The notes: generated by a model not told the origin, from the sequence alone. DNA of 64,000 nucleotides from Variovorax sp. WS11 (GCF_010499245.1 NZ_JAAGOW010000004.1:310001-374000), one strand, 5' to 3'. Counted from the stretch's first letter, positions 42,740-54,141 are shown. A program made the numbers and translations.

Positions 42740-43621
42740 TCACTCCTTCACGGACCCGGTCAACCCCGACACGTAGTACTCCACGAAGAACGAGTAGATG
42801 AACGCCACCGGCAACGAGCCCAGGAGCGCGCCGGCCATCAGCGGCCCCCATTGGTAGACGTCGCCCTGGACGAGCTCGGTCACCACGCCGACCGGCACCG
42901 TCTTGATCTCCGACGAGGACACGAAGGTGAGTGCGTAGATGAACTCGTTCCACGACAAGGTGAAGGCGAAGATGCCGGCCGAGATCAGGCCGGGCACGGC
43001 CAGCGGCAGCACGATCTTCACCAGGATCTGCCAGCGGCTCGCGCCGTCGATCAGCGCGCACTCCTCCAGCTCGAAGGGAATGGAGCGGAAGTAGCCCATC
43101 AGCAGCCAAGTGCAGAACGGGATCAGGAAGGTCGGGTAGGTGAGCATCAGCGCCAGGCGCGTGTCGAACAGGCCGAGGCCGAATACCACGTTCGCGAGCG
43201 GGATGAAGAGGATCGACGGCGGCACCAGGTAGGCGAGAAAGATCGCCAGCCCGACCTGGCGCGAGCCGTTGAAGCGCAGCCGCTCGATCGCGTAGGCCGC
43301 GAACACCGAGCAGCCGAGCGAACAGAAGGTCGACACCACCGACACCAGCAGCGTGTTCCAGATCCATTGGGGGTACGAGGTCTCGAACAGCAGCTTGTGG
43401 AAATGCGCCAACGTCGGCGCCACCACCCAGAAGGGATTGCCCTCGCGCGTCAGCAGTTCGGCGTCGGGTTTCACCGAGGTGATCGCCATCCAGTAGAACG
43501 GGAACAGCAGCACGATCAGGAAGACCACCAGCGGCAGGTACACGGTCACCACCTTGCGCGGCAACGATTCGAGATAGCTCATGCCGACCATGTCGGTCGT
43601 TGCGGCTTGGGCTGCGCTCAT
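42740..43621 (-). CDS. Sugar ABC transporter permease, MalG-like
   Basis: Inner membrane permease of 293 residues with six predicted membrane segments. The EAA loop that contacts the ATPase is ELEECALIDGASRWQILVKI, VLPLAVPGL. The start MSAAQAATTD at 43621 overlaps the upstream permease stop (ATGA). It is the last gene of an ATPase, binding protein, MalF, MalG operon divergent from the GntR regulator. Confidence 0.93.
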   Translation of the reverse strand: MSAAQAATTDMVGMSYLESLPRKVVTVYLPLVVFLIVLLFPFYWMAITSVKPDAELLTREGNPFWVVAPTLAHFHKLLFETSYPQWIWNTLLVSVVSTFCSLGCSVFAAYAIERLRFNGSRQVGLAIFLAYLVPPSILFIPLANVVFGLGLFDTRLALMLTYPTFLIPFCTWLLMGYFRSIPFELEECALIDGASRWQILVKIVLPLAVPGLISAGIFAFTLSWNEFIYALTFVSSSEIKTVPVGVVTELVQGDVYQWGPLMAGALLGSLPVAFIYSFFVEYYVSGLTGSVKE

Positions 43622-44580
43622 TTGTCGGTTCCTCCTTGCTGCCACTTGCGTCGTTGCAGGCCGAAGTAGCTGAAGAGCACGCAGGCGAGCAGGAACGGCA
43701 CCATGGCGATGGCGATGGCCGCGCCTTCGCCGAGCGCCCCGCCCGAGATCGCGCGCTGGAAGGACAGCGTGGCCATCAGATGCGTGGCGTTGAGCGGTCC
43801 GCCGCGCGTGATCACGTAGATCAGCTGGAAGTCGGTGAAGGTGAAGAGGACCGAGAAGGTCATCACCACGGCGATGATCGGCGTCAGCAGCGGCAGCGTG
43901 ACGTGCCGGAACTGCTGCCAGGGCGATGCGCCGTCGATGGCCGAGGCCTCGTAGTACGAGGGCGAGATGGTCTGCAGGCCGGCCAGCAGCGTGATGGCGA
44001 CGAAGGGGATGCCGCGCCAGACGTTGGCCGCGATCACGGACCAGCGCGCGTTCCACGGATCGCCGAGGAAGTCGATGTACCTGTCGATCAGCCCCATCTT
44101 CAGCAGCGCCCAGCTGACGATCGAGAACTGGGAGTCGTAGATCCACCAGAAGGCGATGGCCGACAGCGCCGTCGGCACGATGTAGGGCAGCAGGATGACG
44201 GCGCGAAAGAGGGTCTTGAAGCGCAGGTTCTTGTTGAGCAGCAGCGCCAGCCACAGGCCGAGCACGAACTTGAACACACTCGCCACCACCGTGTAGAGCA
44301 GCGTGTTGAAGAGCGCCAGCCGGGTGACCGCGTCGTCCCAGAGGAACTCGTAGTTCTCCAGCCCGATCCACTGGCCGCCGCGGCCGACCTTGGTGTCGGT
44401 GAAGCCGAGCCAGATGCCCAGGCCGAGCGGATAGGTGAGAAACAGCAGCAGCAGTCCCGCCGCCGGCAGCATGAAGAGCAAGCCGAGGAAGTTGCGGCTG
44501 TCGGCAAGCCGCGCCGTCCACGGACGCGCCGGCGCCGGCGCGTCCGTGGCGGGCTCAGACCTTGTAGTAGCGCTCGGCAC
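43618..44580 (-). CDS. Sugar ABC transporter permease, MalF-like
   Basis: Inner membrane permease of 320 residues with six main hydrophobic segments. The EAA loop is YEASAIDGASPWQQFRHVTL, PLLTPI. It overlaps the binding-protein gene by 26 bases and the MalG-like gene by 4, indicating tight coupling. The N-terminal 25 residues are Pro/Ala-rich and cytoplasmic. It pairs with the MalG-like protein to form the channel. Confidence 0.93.
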   Translation of the reverse strand: MPSATTRSEPATDAPAPARPWTARLADSRNFLGLLFMLPAAGLLLLFLTYPLGLGIWLGFTDTKVGRGGQWIGLENYEFLWDDAVTRLALFNTLLYTVVASVFKFVLGLWLALLLNKNLRFKTLFRAVILLPYIVPTALSAIAFWWIYDSQFSIVSWALLKMGLIDRYIDFLGDPWNARWSVIAANVWRGIPFVAITLLAGLQTISPSYYEASAIDGASPWQQFRHVTLPLLTPIIAVVMTFSVLFTFTDFQLIYVITRGGPLNATHLMATLSFQRAISGGALGEGAAIAIAMVPFLLACVLFSYFGLQRRKWQQGGTDK

Positions 44581-45883
44581 GCTTTTGCGCCCGTTCGGCG
44601 GCTTCCTTCGGCGACTTCGAGCCGCTGGCCGCCTCGGCCACCATGTTCGGAATGATGAAGTCGGCCGCAGCGCCCGCCGAGGCGTAGCCCAGCTTGCCGT
44701 CGTAGCCGGCCGGGCGCAGGTTCTTCACCGAGTCGCGGTACGGCGTGTGCTTCGGATCGACGGACCAGATCGGGTTCTTCTCGTAGTCGGCCAGCGGCTG
44801 CGCCACGTAGCCACCGCCGCCCTGCAGCCAGTCGTCGAACTGCGGCCGCTCCATCATGAAGCGCAGGAATTCCTTCGCCGCCTGCGGGTACTTGGTGTAC
44901 TTCATGACCATCTGGTTGAAGAACAGGTGTGACTCGGTCGGCACCCCCACCGGCCCGATCGGGAACACCGCATGGCCGATGTCGGCCGCCATCTCCTTGA
45001 TCTTCGGGTCTTGCGAGTTCTTGGCCGCGTAGTAGATCGAGATGCCGTTGTTGGTCACGCTGATCTGGCCGTCGAGGAAGGCCTTGTTGTTGTTCGGGTC
45101 CAGCCACGAGAGCGTGCCCGGGATGAAGTTGGCGTAGAGCTCCTTCGCGTACTCCAGCGCCTTCAGCGTCTCCGGGCTGTCGATCACCACCTTGTTGCTC
45201 TTGTCGACCAGCTTGCCGCCGAAGGCCCACACCAGCCAGTTGGTCCAGGTGCTGTCGCCGGTCGCGTTGCCCAGCGCCATGCCGCCGGGCGTGCCCTTGT
45301 CCTTGAGCGCCTTGTAGAGCTTGAGGAAGTCGTCGGTGGTCTTCGGGAAGCTGTCGAAGCCGGCCGCCTTCACCATGCTCTGGCGATAGACGATCAGCGA
45401 CCCCGAGGCGCCCAGCGGCAGGCCGATCCACTTCCTGCCGTCGGGCCGCATGAAGGCCTGCGCCGCCGGGTACCAGCCGCCGTACTTCTTGCCGAGGTAC
45501 TCGGCCAGGTCGGTGACGTCGAGCAGCTTGTCGGGATAGAGGTTGGCGTCGTCGTTGGTCGACAGGATGATGTCGGGCCCCGCGCCCGTGTTGGCCGCCA
45601 CCGCCGCCTTCGGCCGCACGTCCTCCCAGGTTTCGTTGTCGACGCGCACCGGCACGCCCGTGGCCTCGGTGAACTTCTTCACGTTGGCCATGTAGGCATC
45701 GATGTCGCCCTGCACGAAGCGGCTCCAGCGCAGCACGCGCAGCGTGGCGCCCTTCTCGGGCTTGAAGGTCAACGACTGCGCGTGGGCGGCACTGGGGAAG
45801 ACCGCGGTACCGGTGCCGAGCGTGGCGGCGGCGGCAACGCCGGCTGAACCTTCCAGAAATTGACGGCGATTGAACCCGGTCAT
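44555..45883 (-). CDS. ABC transporter extracellular solute-binding protein, family 1
   Basis: Periplasmic receptor of 442 residues. The N-terminus has a twin-arginine signal (FNRRQFLEGSAGVAAAATLG) ending near AAHAQ. Family features include NETWEDVRPKAAVAANTGAG, PDIILSTNDD, WIGLPLGASGSLIVYRQSMV and FLDGQISVTNNGISIYYA. Family-1 receptors bind mono- or oligosaccharides and polyols. The divergent DenD- and xylonate-dehydratase-like genes suggest a sugar or sugar acid as ligand; this is an inference. Confidence 0.93.
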   Translation of the reverse strand: MTGFNRRQFLEGSAGVAAAATLGTGTAVFPSAAHAQSLTFKPEKGATLRVLRWSRFVQGDIDAYMANVKKFTEATGVPVRVDNETWEDVRPKAAVAANTGAGPDIILSTNDDANLYPDKLLDVTDLAEYLGKKYGGWYPAAQAFMRPDGRKWIGLPLGASGSLIVYRQSMVKAAGFDSFPKTTDDFLKLYKALKDKGTPGGMALGNATGDSTWTNWLVWAFGGKLVDKSNKVVIDSPETLKALEYAKELYANFIPGTLSWLDPNNNKAFLDGQISVTNNGISIYYAAKNSQDPKIKEMAADIGHAVFPIGPVGVPTESHLFFNQMVMKYTKYPQAAKEFLRFMMERPQFDDWLQGGGGYVAQPLADYEKNPIWSVDPKHTPYRDSVKNLRPAGYDGKLGYASAGAAADFIIPNMVAEAASGSKSPKEAAERAQKRAERYYKV

Positions 45884-45923
45884 TGGTGTCTCCTTCGTGT
45901 CTTGAACGGACTGCCCGTGGAAT

Positions 45924-46997
<1,074 letters not shown>

Positions 46998-47171
46998 GCA
47001 CTGAGTCCTGAGAGTTCGCAAGCGGACGTGCGCCGACGCGGGAAGCGCGTGCCGTCGCAGCGCGCAGTATTGGCAATGCGATAGGCCCGCGCATCAGGGC
47101 AAACCGGGGTATGCGACCATTCCCTTGGACTTGTATGATGACCCGATAAGCGAGCTCATTTCACCACCGCC

Positions 47172-47972
47172 GTGCGGGCGTCCACCCTCCCCCAGCCCCA
47201 GCAGTTGATGGTCGATCGGTTGTCCGACCGGCTGGCGGCGCGCCTGTGCGCGCAGATCGAATCGGGCGCGCTCATACCCGGCGATCGGCTGCCGACCGAG
47301 CAGCAGCTCGCGGCCTCGCACGGAGTCTCGCGCACCGTGGTGCGCGAGGCGGTGCACCAGCTCAAGTCCAAGGGCATGGTGCGATCGCGTCAGGGACTGG
47401 GCGTGTTCGTCGCGCCCCCGCCGCAGCATCAGGCGCTGGCCTTCGACCCCGCCGTGCTGGGCTCGGTGCAGGCGGTGGTGCACGTGGTCGAGGTGCGGCG
47501 CGTGCTCGAGGGCGAGATCGCTGCGCTGGCCGCCGAGCGCGCCACCCGCACGCAGATCGCCGCCCTGCGGCGCAGCCTGAAGGCCATCGACGCGGCCGTC
47601 GCCGACGGGCGCGACGGCGTGGCCGAAGACCTCGCCTTCCACCGCGTGATCGGGGAATCGACCGGCAATCCGCAGTTTCGCCTGCTGCTCGGCTTTCTCG
47701 AACAGTACCTGCGCGAGGGCATGCGCATCACGCGCGGCAACGAGGCCCGGCGGATGGACTTCATGGTGGCGGTGCAGCGCGAGCATCGCGCCATCTTCGA
47801 AGCCATCGCCGCGCGCAATCCGGCCGCGGCGAGACATCGCGCCATCGATCACCTGATCCGCGGCGAGCAGCGGCTCATTGAAGGGGGGGTCATCGACGGC
47901 CGGCGCCGGCGCGCCGCCGCCAAGGCCGTGCGCGCCGCAGCGGCCCTCCACCGCCCGAAGGACAGGCCATGA
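47172..47972 (+). CDS. GntR family regulator, FadR subfamily
   Basis: Regulator of 266 residues. The winged helix is LIPGDRLPTEQQLAASHGVS, RTVVREAVHQLKSKGMV; the all-helical FCD ligand domain begins VVEVRRVLEGEIAALAAERA and has the metal-ligand histidines in AEDLAFHRVIGESTGNPQF and REHRAIFEAI. GTG at 47172 is the first start; ATG at 47208 is possible. It is divergent from the transporter operon and heads the dehydrogenase/dehydratase genes. TTGTATGATGACC at 47131-47143 is a candidate operator core between the two units. Confidence 0.9.
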   Translation: MRASTLPQPQQLMVDRLSDRLAARLCAQIESGALIPGDRLPTEQQLAASHGVSRTVVREAVHQLKSKGMVRSRQGLGVFVAPPPQHQALAFDPAVLGSVQAVVHVVEVRRVLEGEIAALAAERATRTQIAALRRSLKAIDAAVADGRDGVAEDLAFHRVIGESTGNPQFRLLLGFLEQYLREGMRITRGNEARRMDFMVAVQREHRAIFEAIAARNPAAARHRAIDHLIRGEQRLIEGGVIDGRRRRAAAKAVRAAAALHRPKDRP

Positions 47973-47988
47973 CAAGGAAGGACAACAC

Positions 47989-49005
47989 ATGAAACTGATG
48001 ATCACCGGCGGCGGCGGCTTCGTGGGCTCGCGCCTGGCGCGAGCGCTGCTTGCGCGCGGCAGCTTGGCCGGCGAGCGCATCGACAGGCTCGTGCTCAGCG
48101 ACATCGCGCCGCCGCCGGCCGACCTGCTCGCGGATGCGCGGGTCGAGGCACGGACCGGCGCGCTGCTCTCGCAAACCGACGCCTTGCGCGAGGAGTCCTT
48201 CGATGGCGTCTTCCACCTGGCCTCTGCCGTCTCCGGCGAGTGCGAGGCCGATTTCGAGCTCGGCCTGCGCTCCAACCTCGACAGCACGCGCGCGCTCCTC
48301 GACGCGTTGCGCGCGCAGGTCGAGGCCGGCGGCAAGGTGCCGCGCCTGGTCTTCTCCAGCTCGGTCGCGGTCTTCGGCCCCGATGCGGCCGTGCCGATGC
48401 CCCGCGTGGTGGCCGACGCCACGCTGCCCGCGCCCCAGACCTCGTACGGCACGCAGAAGCTCATCTGCGAGCACCTGGTCGCCGACTACACGCGCAAGGG
48501 CTACATCGACGGCCGGGCCGCGCGGCTGATGACCGTGACGGTACGGCCGGGCAGGCCCAACGGCGCGGCCTCGTCCTTCTTCAGCGGCATCATCCGCGAG
48601 CCGCTGGCCGGCGTGGAATCGATCTGCCCGGTGTCGCCCGACGTGTCGCATCCGGTGTCGTCGCCGCAACGCACGGTGGAGGGCCTGATCGCCGTCTTCG
48701 AGGCCAGCCGCGAGGCCTTCGGCGGGCGCACCGCGCTCAACCTGCCGGCCCTCAACGTGCGCGTGAGCGAGATGCTCGATGCGCTCGAGCAGGTCGCCGG
48801 ATCGGCGGTGCGGGCGCGCGTGCGCTTCGAGCGCGACGAGCGCATCGCCGGCATCGTGGCCAACTGGCCCACCGGCGCATCGGCGGCGCGCGCCGCGCGG
48901 CTCGGGCTCTTGCCGCACGATCACTTCGCCGACATCGTGCGGCAGTACATCGACGACTGCCGGGCCCGGCCCGACGCCGACCAAACGCTGAAGGGAATGC
49001 GCTGA
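47989..49005 (+). CDS. denD: NAD-dependent dehydrogenase, D-erythronate dehydrogenase (DenD)-like
   Basis: Short-chain dehydrogenase/epimerase-type protein of 338 residues. The Rossmann start is [20 protein letters not shown], and the catalytic YxxxK is [11 protein letters not shown] with Ser in FSSSVAVFG. The family is that of DenD, which oxidises D-erythronate to 2-oxo-tetronate, and the C-terminal blocks [20 protein letters not shown] and [20 protein letters not shown] are typical of it. Partner genes OtnK/OtnC/OtnI are not in the window, so a related sugar acid is possible. It shares one base with the next start (TGATG). Confidence 0.82.
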   Translation: MKLMITGGGGFVGSRLARALLARGSLAGERIDRLVLSDIAPPPADLLADARVEARTGALLSQTDALREESFDGVFHLASAVSGECEADFELGLRSNLDSTRALLDALRAQVEAGGKVPRLVFSSSVAVFGPDAAVPMPRVVADATLPAPQTSYGTQKLICEHLVADYTRKGYIDGRAARLMTVTVRPGRPNGAASSFFSGIIREPLAGVESICPVSPDVSHPVSSPQRTVEGLIAVFEASREAFGGRTALNLPALNVRVSEMLDALEQVAGSAVRARVRFERDERIAGIVANWPTGASAARAARLGLLPHDHFADIVRQYIDDCRARPDADQTLKGMR

Positions 49006-50816
49006 TGAAGCCGAGGAACAAGAGCAAGAAGAGCAAGACCGCGGCGCTGCGCTCCCAGGCCTGGTTCGACAACCCGGCCAACGCCGACATGACGGCGCTC
49101 TACATCGAGCGCACGATGAACTTCGGGCTCGGCTTCGACGAGCTGCAGTCGGGGCGCCCGATCATCGGCATCGCGCAGACCGGCTCGGACATCGCGCCGT
49201 GCAACCGCCATCACCTGGTGCTGGCCGAGCGCGTGCGCGAGGGCATCCGCGATGCCGGCGGCATCGCCTTCGAGTTCCCGATCCACCCCATCCAGGAAAC
49301 CTGCAAGCGCCCGACGGCGGCGCTCGACCGCAACCTGCAATACCTGTCGCTGGTCGAGGTCCTCTACGGCTACCCGCTCGACGGCGTGGTGCTGACGACC
49401 GGCTGCGACAAGACCACGCCGGCCCAGATCATGGCCGCGGCAACCGTGGACATTCCCGCGATTGCGCTCAACGCGGGTCCGATGCTCAATGGCTGGTTCC
49501 AGGGCGAGCGCACCGGCTCGGGCACCATCGTGTGGAGGGCGCGCGAGATGATGGCCGCCGGCGAGATCGGTTATCAGGAATTTCTGAAGCTCGTGGCCTC
49601 CTCGGCCCCGTCGACCGGCCATTGCAACACCATGGGCACGGCATCGACCATGAACTCGCTGGCCGAAGTCCTGGGCATGACGCTGCCGGGCAGCGCCGCG
49701 ATTCCGGCGCCCTATCGCGACCGCCAGGAGATGGCGTACCTGACGGGCAAGCGCATCGTCGAGATGGTGCGAGAGAACCTCAAGCCTTCCGACATCCTCA
49801 CGCGCGCGGCGTTCGAGAACGCGATCGTCGTGAACTCGGCGCTCGGCGGCTCGACCAATGCGCCGATCCATCTGAATGCCATCGCGCGCCACATCGGCGT
49901 CGCGCTGACCACGGCCGACTGGGAGCAGCACGGCTACAGGATCCCGCTGATCGTGAACCTGCAGCCGGCCGGCGAGTACCTCGGCGAGGAGTACTACCGC
50001 GCCGGCGGCGTGCCGGCAGTGGTCGCCGAGTTGATCGCCCAGGGCAAGATCCAGCCGGCGCTCACCGCCAACGGCAAGACGCTCATCGAGAACTGCGAAG
50101 GCAAGTTCACCAGCGACCGCAAGGTCATCTTTCCGTACACCAAGCCGATGAAGAAGAACGCCGGCTTCCTCAATCTCCGGGGCAACCTGTTCGACTCCGC
50201 GATCATGAAGACCAGCGTGATCACGCCGGAGTTCCATGCGCGCTACCTCGAGAATCCGAAGGACCCGATGGCCTTCGAAGGCACGGCCATCGTCTTCGAC
50301 GGCCCGGAGGACTATCACCGCCGCATCGATGACCCGAAGATGAAGCTCGATGCGAACAGCATTCTCTGCATGCGCGGCGTGGGCCCGGTCGGCTATCCCG
50401 GTGCGGCCGAGGTGGTCAACATGCGCGCGCCCGACTACCTGTTGAAGAAAGGCATCGCCGCGCTGCCCTGCATCGGCGACGGCCGGCAGTCCGGCACCTC
50501 GGGCTCGCCGTCGATCCTCAACGCCTCGCCGGAGGCCGCGACCGGCGGCGGCCTCGCACTGCTCGAGACCGGCGATCGCGTCCGCATCGACCTGAAGAAG
50601 CGCACGGCGAACATGCTGGTCCCGGACGAGGAAATCGCCCGGCGCCGGGCAAAGCTCGAGGCGGCCGGGGGCTATCCGTACCCGCCGAGCCAGACGCCGT
50701 GGCAGGAGATCCAGCGCGCCGTCGTCGACGAGCTCTCCGAAGGCATGGTGCTCAAGCCCGCGGTCAAGTACCAGAAGATCCATGCGACCTTCGGCATTCC
50801 CCGGGACAACCATTAG
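49005..50816 (+). CDS. IlvD/Edd family dehydratase, D-xylonate dehydratase-like
   Basis: Fe-S dehydratase of 603 residues that removes water from a sugar acid to give a 2-keto-3-deoxy acid. Three conserved cluster cysteines are visible: Cys66 ([11 protein letters not shown]), Cys134 ([11 protein letters not shown]) and Cys207 ([11 protein letters not shown]). Other family blocks are [16 protein letters not shown] and [16 protein letters not shown]. The N-terminal [20 protein letters not shown] start and overall pattern are closest to bacterial D-xylonate dehydratases rather than IlvD itself. Coupled to DenD-like by a TGATG overlap. The 290 bases after the stop hold no gene. Confidence 0.9.
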   Translation: MKPRNKSKKSKTAALRSQAWFDNPANADMTALYIERTMNFGLGFDELQSGRPIIGIAQTGSDIAPCNRHHLVLAERVREGIRDAGGIAFEFPIHPIQETCKRPTAALDRNLQYLSLVEVLYGYPLDGVVLTTGCDKTTPAQIMAAATVDIPAIALNAGPMLNGWFQGERTGSGTIVWRAREMMAAGEIGYQEFLKLVASSAPSTGHCNTMGTASTMNSLAEVLGMTLPGSAAIPAPYRDRQEMAYLTGKRIVEMVRENLKPSDILTRAAFENAIVVNSALGGSTNAPIHLNAIARHIGVALTTADWEQHGYRIPLIVNLQPAGEYLGEEYYRAGGVPAVVAELIAQGKIQPALTANGKTLIENCEGKFTSDRKVIFPYTKPMKKNAGFLNLRGNLFDSAIMKTSVITPEFHARYLENPKDPMAFEGTAIVFDGPEDYHRRIDDPKMKLDANSILCMRGVGPVGYPGAAEVVNMRAPDYLLKKGIAALPCIGDGRQSGTSGSPSILNASPEAATGGGLALLETGDRVRIDLKKRTANMLVPDEEIARRRAKLEAAGGYPYPPSQTPWQEIQRAVVDELSEGMVLKPAVKYQKIHATFGIPRDNH

Positions 50817-51107
50817 CGGCTGTCGAGTGTCGCCGCAACGAGCCCATGGAGGCCCACCGAGGCCCGACCCATCCCATGGCGCACGGATCGACGTCTGGTC
50901 GATCGTGTCGGTGTGTCTGTTCCGCATCACCCCGGCGTTGGGGAGGCGGCCCTGCAGCCGGGTCGTGACGAAGCGATGGCGGCCAGCGCGGGAGGAGCGG
51001 AGATCTCCAGGCCTGGACCGCGCCGCCTGAAGACGAGATCACCGCGGGGCAGTCGGTCCTGCCGCACGTGCCCGGGGTGGGGTTTGCAGGCGTGCCGTGA
51101 GGCGGGG

Positions 51108-51335
51108 TTACCAGAACTTCCACCACGGCTTGCGCGGCGCGACCGGCGCCAGCGGCTCGAGTTGCTGCAGCTGACTCGCGCTCAGGCGCCTGCGCCGTTC
51201 GACTTCGAAGGCGTGGGCCACGCCGAAGGCCCGCCGGTCGCCGCGCAGCGCCTGCGCGCGCCAGCTGACGGCGAGCTCCTCGAGGCGCTCGTCATCGAGG
51301 AGGGCGATCTGGGACGGCGTGGGCAGGGGGGTCAT
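51108..51335 (-). CDS. Small WWKFW-tail protein, paralogue of 62418-62681
   Basis: Protein of 75 residues, function unknown. It reads MTPLPTPSQIALLDDERLEE, LAVSWRAQALRGDRRAFGVA, HAFEVERRRRLSASQLQQLE and ends PRKPWWKFW. The same pattern recurs in the protein at 62418-62681, where it overlaps a tyrosine recombinase. No recombinase remains beside this copy. The charged central helix and aromatic tail suggest a protein- or DNA-binding adaptor. Confidence 0.68.
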   Translation of the reverse strand: MTPLPTPSQIALLDDERLEELAVSWRAQALRGDRRAFGVAHAFEVERRRRLSASQLQQLEPLAPVAPRKPWWKFW

Positions 51336-51521
51336 GGGCGCGATGATGATAGTCCCCGATCGGGTGGTGAGCCACCCGCGCAAGCGCGCCGCGAGAGGTG
51401 GAACACGCGCCAGATCTCCGGCACCGCGCCAGGCATTCGAACGGTCTGCGCAGCGGGTTCGAGGCAGCGGGCTTCCCAAAGACCGCCATGCCTCGGGAGT
51501 CCGTCTGGGCGCCGTTCGACG

Positions 51522-52019
51522 CTAGCGTGCATCCCGCGACGCCATCAAGGCCTGGTGGAGCTTGTCCAAGCCCCGGACGAGCCCGCGCACTTCGGCGTTC
51601 GACAGCGCCGCCGTCCACCGCTCGACTTCCGCGTGATCGTCCGTGTTGCGGTGCTTCCAGAATTGACGGTGCATTTTCGTCAGATGCAGACGGCGAAGGC
51701 GCCCGTCCTGCGCGTCCAGGGCGATCTCGACGAATCCCTTGCGCTCGAGCACGCTGACGATCTGCTTGAGGTTCTGGTGGCTCATCGCCAGGCTCGACGC
51801 GAGTTGCTTGAGCGTGGGCGGCTCGGCCTGGCCTTGCAGCACCTGCAGCACCATCGCCTGCTGGGTCGTGAGGCCGCTGTCCGCCAGCAGCCTGTCCATG
51901 CGGGCGCGCAGTTCCATGCCGCTGGCGAGAAGGAGCCGGAACAGCAAGACGCGATCGGCCTGTTCGGCGTCCCGATCTGCGTCCAGCCCGAGGTTCAGGA
52001 TTTGACGGCGAAGGTCCAT
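51522..52019 (-). CDS. MarR family regulator
   Basis: Repressor of 165 residues. The winged helix is TLKQLASSLAMSHQNLKQIV, SVLERKGFVEIALDAQDGRL, RRLHLT. The start MDLRRQILNLG at 52019 is three bases from the dyad GAATATA-N5-TATATTC, which lies between this gene and the divergent glycosyltransferase. Regulation of both by this protein is likely, with a small lipophilic inducer as usual for the family. Confidence 0.9.
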   Translation of the reverse strand: MDLRRQILNLGLDADRDAEQADRVLLFRLLLASGMELRARMDRLLADSGLTTQQAMVLQVLQGQAEPPTLKQLASSLAMSHQNLKQIVSVLERKGFVEIALDAQDGRLRRLHLTKMHRQFWKHRNTDDHAEVERWTAALSNAEVRGLVRGLDKLHQALMASRDAR

Positions 52020-52022
52020 AGG

Positions 52023-52041
52023 GAATATATTACCTATATTC
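52023..52041. promoter_or_regulatory. MarR operator dyad
   Basis: Perfect dyad GAATATA-N5-TATATTC in the 55-base gap between the marR-type gene and the divergent glycosyltransferase gene. Its AT-richness, symmetry and size fit a MarR dimer site. Confidence 0.72.
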
Positions 52042-52074
52042 GATCGCGCCGGCGATGACCAGCAAGGTGGCACC

Positions 52075-53382
52075 ATGATCGCTCTGTTTCCGCATTGCGG
52101 ATTCCTCTCGGAGACCTCGCGCATGCTGGCCATTGCACAGGCGCTCATGGCGCGCGGCGAGCAGGTCACCCTGGCAACCCATGGCGGTCCCTACACGCGC
52201 GTGCTCGACGAGGCGGGCGTGCACTACACGCTGCTGGAGCCCACCATGGACGCGCGGCGTTGCGAGGAATACCTCGCCGGCATCGTCACGCTGGGAAGGC
52301 CGGGCACCCGGCTCCAGCCGCCTGACGAAGTGCGCGCCGGCGTGCGCAGCGAGGTGGCGTTCCTGCGGGCCCACGCGGCCGACATGATCGTGATCGGATT
52401 CACGCTGACGGCCTACCTGTCGGCCCGGGTGCTCGGCATCCCGCTCGCGGCCTCGCATGGCGGCTCCTACGTTCCGCCGGTCTTCGAGCAGGGGCTGGCA
52501 CCTGCACCCTCGCAGTCGCCCGTTCCCCAACTCGATTGGCTGCCCGCTTCGATGCTGAAGATGATGGCCAACCTGGGGCCGCCCCGCATGCGCGGCCCGG
52601 TCGCATTCCTGAACGAGATTGCTGCCGAACTGGACGTCGAGCCCGTGCCCAGCCTGGCCGCGCTGATGCTGGGCGACCTGACCTTGGTCACCGACGTTCC
52701 CGAAGTGCTGGGCATTTCCGACGCAGCGATGTCGGCATGGACGCCCAGGGATCGGCGCGCCTACCGCGCGGGCACGCGCCTGCGCTACGTCGGCCCGCTT
52801 TACGCCCGCCTCGACCTGCCCATTCCGGCGAGGGTGGAAGCCTTCCTCGACGGTGCACGACCGACGGCCTACGTGTGCCTGTCGTCGAGCACGCCCGCTT
52901 TCATACGGCGCGTCGTTTCGGGCGTGCGGGACGCCGGCCTGCGCGTGCTCGTCGGCGCGACGATCCACGAACTGCACGACCTGGAAAGCGCCGAGGTGCT
53001 CGTGGAATCCATCTTGCCGAGCCATCGGATCATGCCGCGCGTCGCCGTGGCGCTGATCATGGGGGGACAGGGCAGCGTGCAGACGGCGATGGCCGCCGGC
53101 ACGCCCTTCGTCGGCTTTCCGCTGCAGCCGGAGCAGGAGCTCAACGTGGCCTTGGCCGTTCGGCACGGCATGGCGATCGCCATCGGACCGCGTCACGCGG
53201 ATGAGGCGAAGGTGGCGCAGGCGGTCCGCCAGATCGTGGGCGACCCGTCCTATGCCGCAGCCGCCGCACGGACGCGACGGCACTACGTCGAGGTCGATGG
53301 CGCCGGGCGTGCCGCCGAGGCCGTGATCGCGCACCTGCGCGCGCATGCCGGGTCCGAGTGCGCGACCGAGGGAAGACGCTGA
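52075..53382 (+). CDS. GT1 family glycosyltransferase (UDP-glycosyltransferase/MGT-like)
   Basis: GT-B fold enzyme of 435 residues that transfers a sugar from a nucleotide sugar to a small lipophilic acceptor. The N-terminal domain starts MIALFPHCGFLSETSRMLAI, and the C-terminal donor-site motif is ALIMGGQGSVQTAMAAGTPF, VGFPLQPEQELNVAL, similar to HCGWNS-type PSPG motifs but with Gln in place of the usual His. In bacteria such enzymes inactivate macrolides or plant phenolics. Control by the divergent MarR-type gene fits detoxification. Confidence 0.88.
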   Translation: MIALFPHCGFLSETSRMLAIAQALMARGEQVTLATHGGPYTRVLDEAGVHYTLLEPTMDARRCEEYLAGIVTLGRPGTRLQPPDEVRAGVRSEVAFLRAHAADMIVIGFTLTAYLSARVLGIPLAASHGGSYVPPVFEQGLAPAPSQSPVPQLDWLPASMLKMMANLGPPRMRGPVAFLNEIAAELDVEPVPSLAALMLGDLTLVTDVPEVLGISDAAMSAWTPRDRRAYRAGTRLRYVGPLYARLDLPIPARVEAFLDGARPTAYVCLSSSTPAFIRRVVSGVRDAGLRVLVGATIHELHDLESAEVLVESILPSHRIMPRVAVALIMGGQGSVQTAMAAGTPFVGFPLQPEQELNVALAVRHGMAIAIGPRHADEAKVAQAVRQIVGDPSYAAAAARTRRHYVEVDGAGRAAEAVIAHLRAHAGSECATEGRR

Positions 53383-53391
53383 ACGCGCTCG

Positions 53392-53409
53392 GGGCCGGCG
53401 AGCCGGCCC
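53392..53409. terminator. Hairpin after the glycosyltransferase gene
   Basis: Perfect inverted repeat GGGCCGGC-GA-GCCGGCCC nine bases after the stop codon. It lacks a T run, so it could be a weak terminator or a transcript-stabilising hairpin. Confidence 0.35.
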
Positions 53410-53542
53410 GCGGGTTCGGTGGACGGCCGTTCGCAGAGCCGGGATGGCACTTGGCGCAGCCGGGCATCAACACGGAAAACGCCAAGTCGGGAGGGCCCGC
53501 GAACCCGGCAGGACTGGGCGGTCGGCGCACCGGCCTGCGGAT

Positions 53543-53818
53543 TCAGGGCGGCAACTGATCGAGTTGGTCGACGGTCTCGCGCAGACGGTCCAACGCCACC
53601 AGCGTCTTCGCAAAGGCTTCCTTCTGGATGGCGTTGTCGTCGAGCACACGAAAGACGAAGGCTTCGAAGGCGTCACCGATGGGACCTTCCAGCATCCGGT
53701 GTTCTTCCAGGATGACGTTGCCGCGAATCAGCAGGTCCGCCATCGCGCGCGCCACCGGCGCATGCGCCTCCTCGAAGGCGTCCAGGAGTCTCTTGAGCTC
53801 TTCGGGCGTGGCAGGCAT
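53543..53818 (-). CDS. Hypothetical helical protein
   Basis: Protein of 91 residues starting MPATPEELKRLLDAFEEAHA, then RAMADLLIRGNVILEEHRML, and ending TVDQLDQLPP. It is predicted almost wholly helical with heptad-like leucines and acidic character. I recognise no family. The gene lies just beyond the glycosyltransferase on the opposite strand and begins the stability-gene stretch. Confidence 0.55.
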   Translation of the reverse strand: MPATPEELKRLLDAFEEAHAPVARAMADLLIRGNVILEEHRMLEGPIGDAFEAFVFRVLDDNAIQKEAFAKTLVALDRLRETVDQLDQLPP

Positions 53819-54141
53819 GGTGTGTTCCTTGGTCGCTGTTGAGTACGGCACCCAGTTGAAGGTCGCGCAGACCCGTGCAGCATAGACCCGGTGCCAGTGC
53901 GCTTCGCCGGCGGCACTGGGGGGCGTCGCGCACGAATCTCATGGCTCGGACGGTGCAGCACGCGGGCGCCTCCTCAGGCGAAGTCCTCGCGGCAGATCTG
54001 CGGCGTGGCCTCGGCATTCCCGGCGAGTCGACCCAGCACGGGGCGCCCGCTTCTCGCCTGACGCCGGCAGCGATGGTCCCAGTAAACATCACTTCGGCGT
54101 TTTCGGATCAGCCCCCGACGCGTCACCAGCGCGGCCATCGC

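Noticed and set aside
43622-44521. Long minus-strand open frame upstream of the MalG-like permease
   Set aside because: It is the wrong frame of the MalF-like gene; its product is Arg/His/Ala-rich and without permease features.
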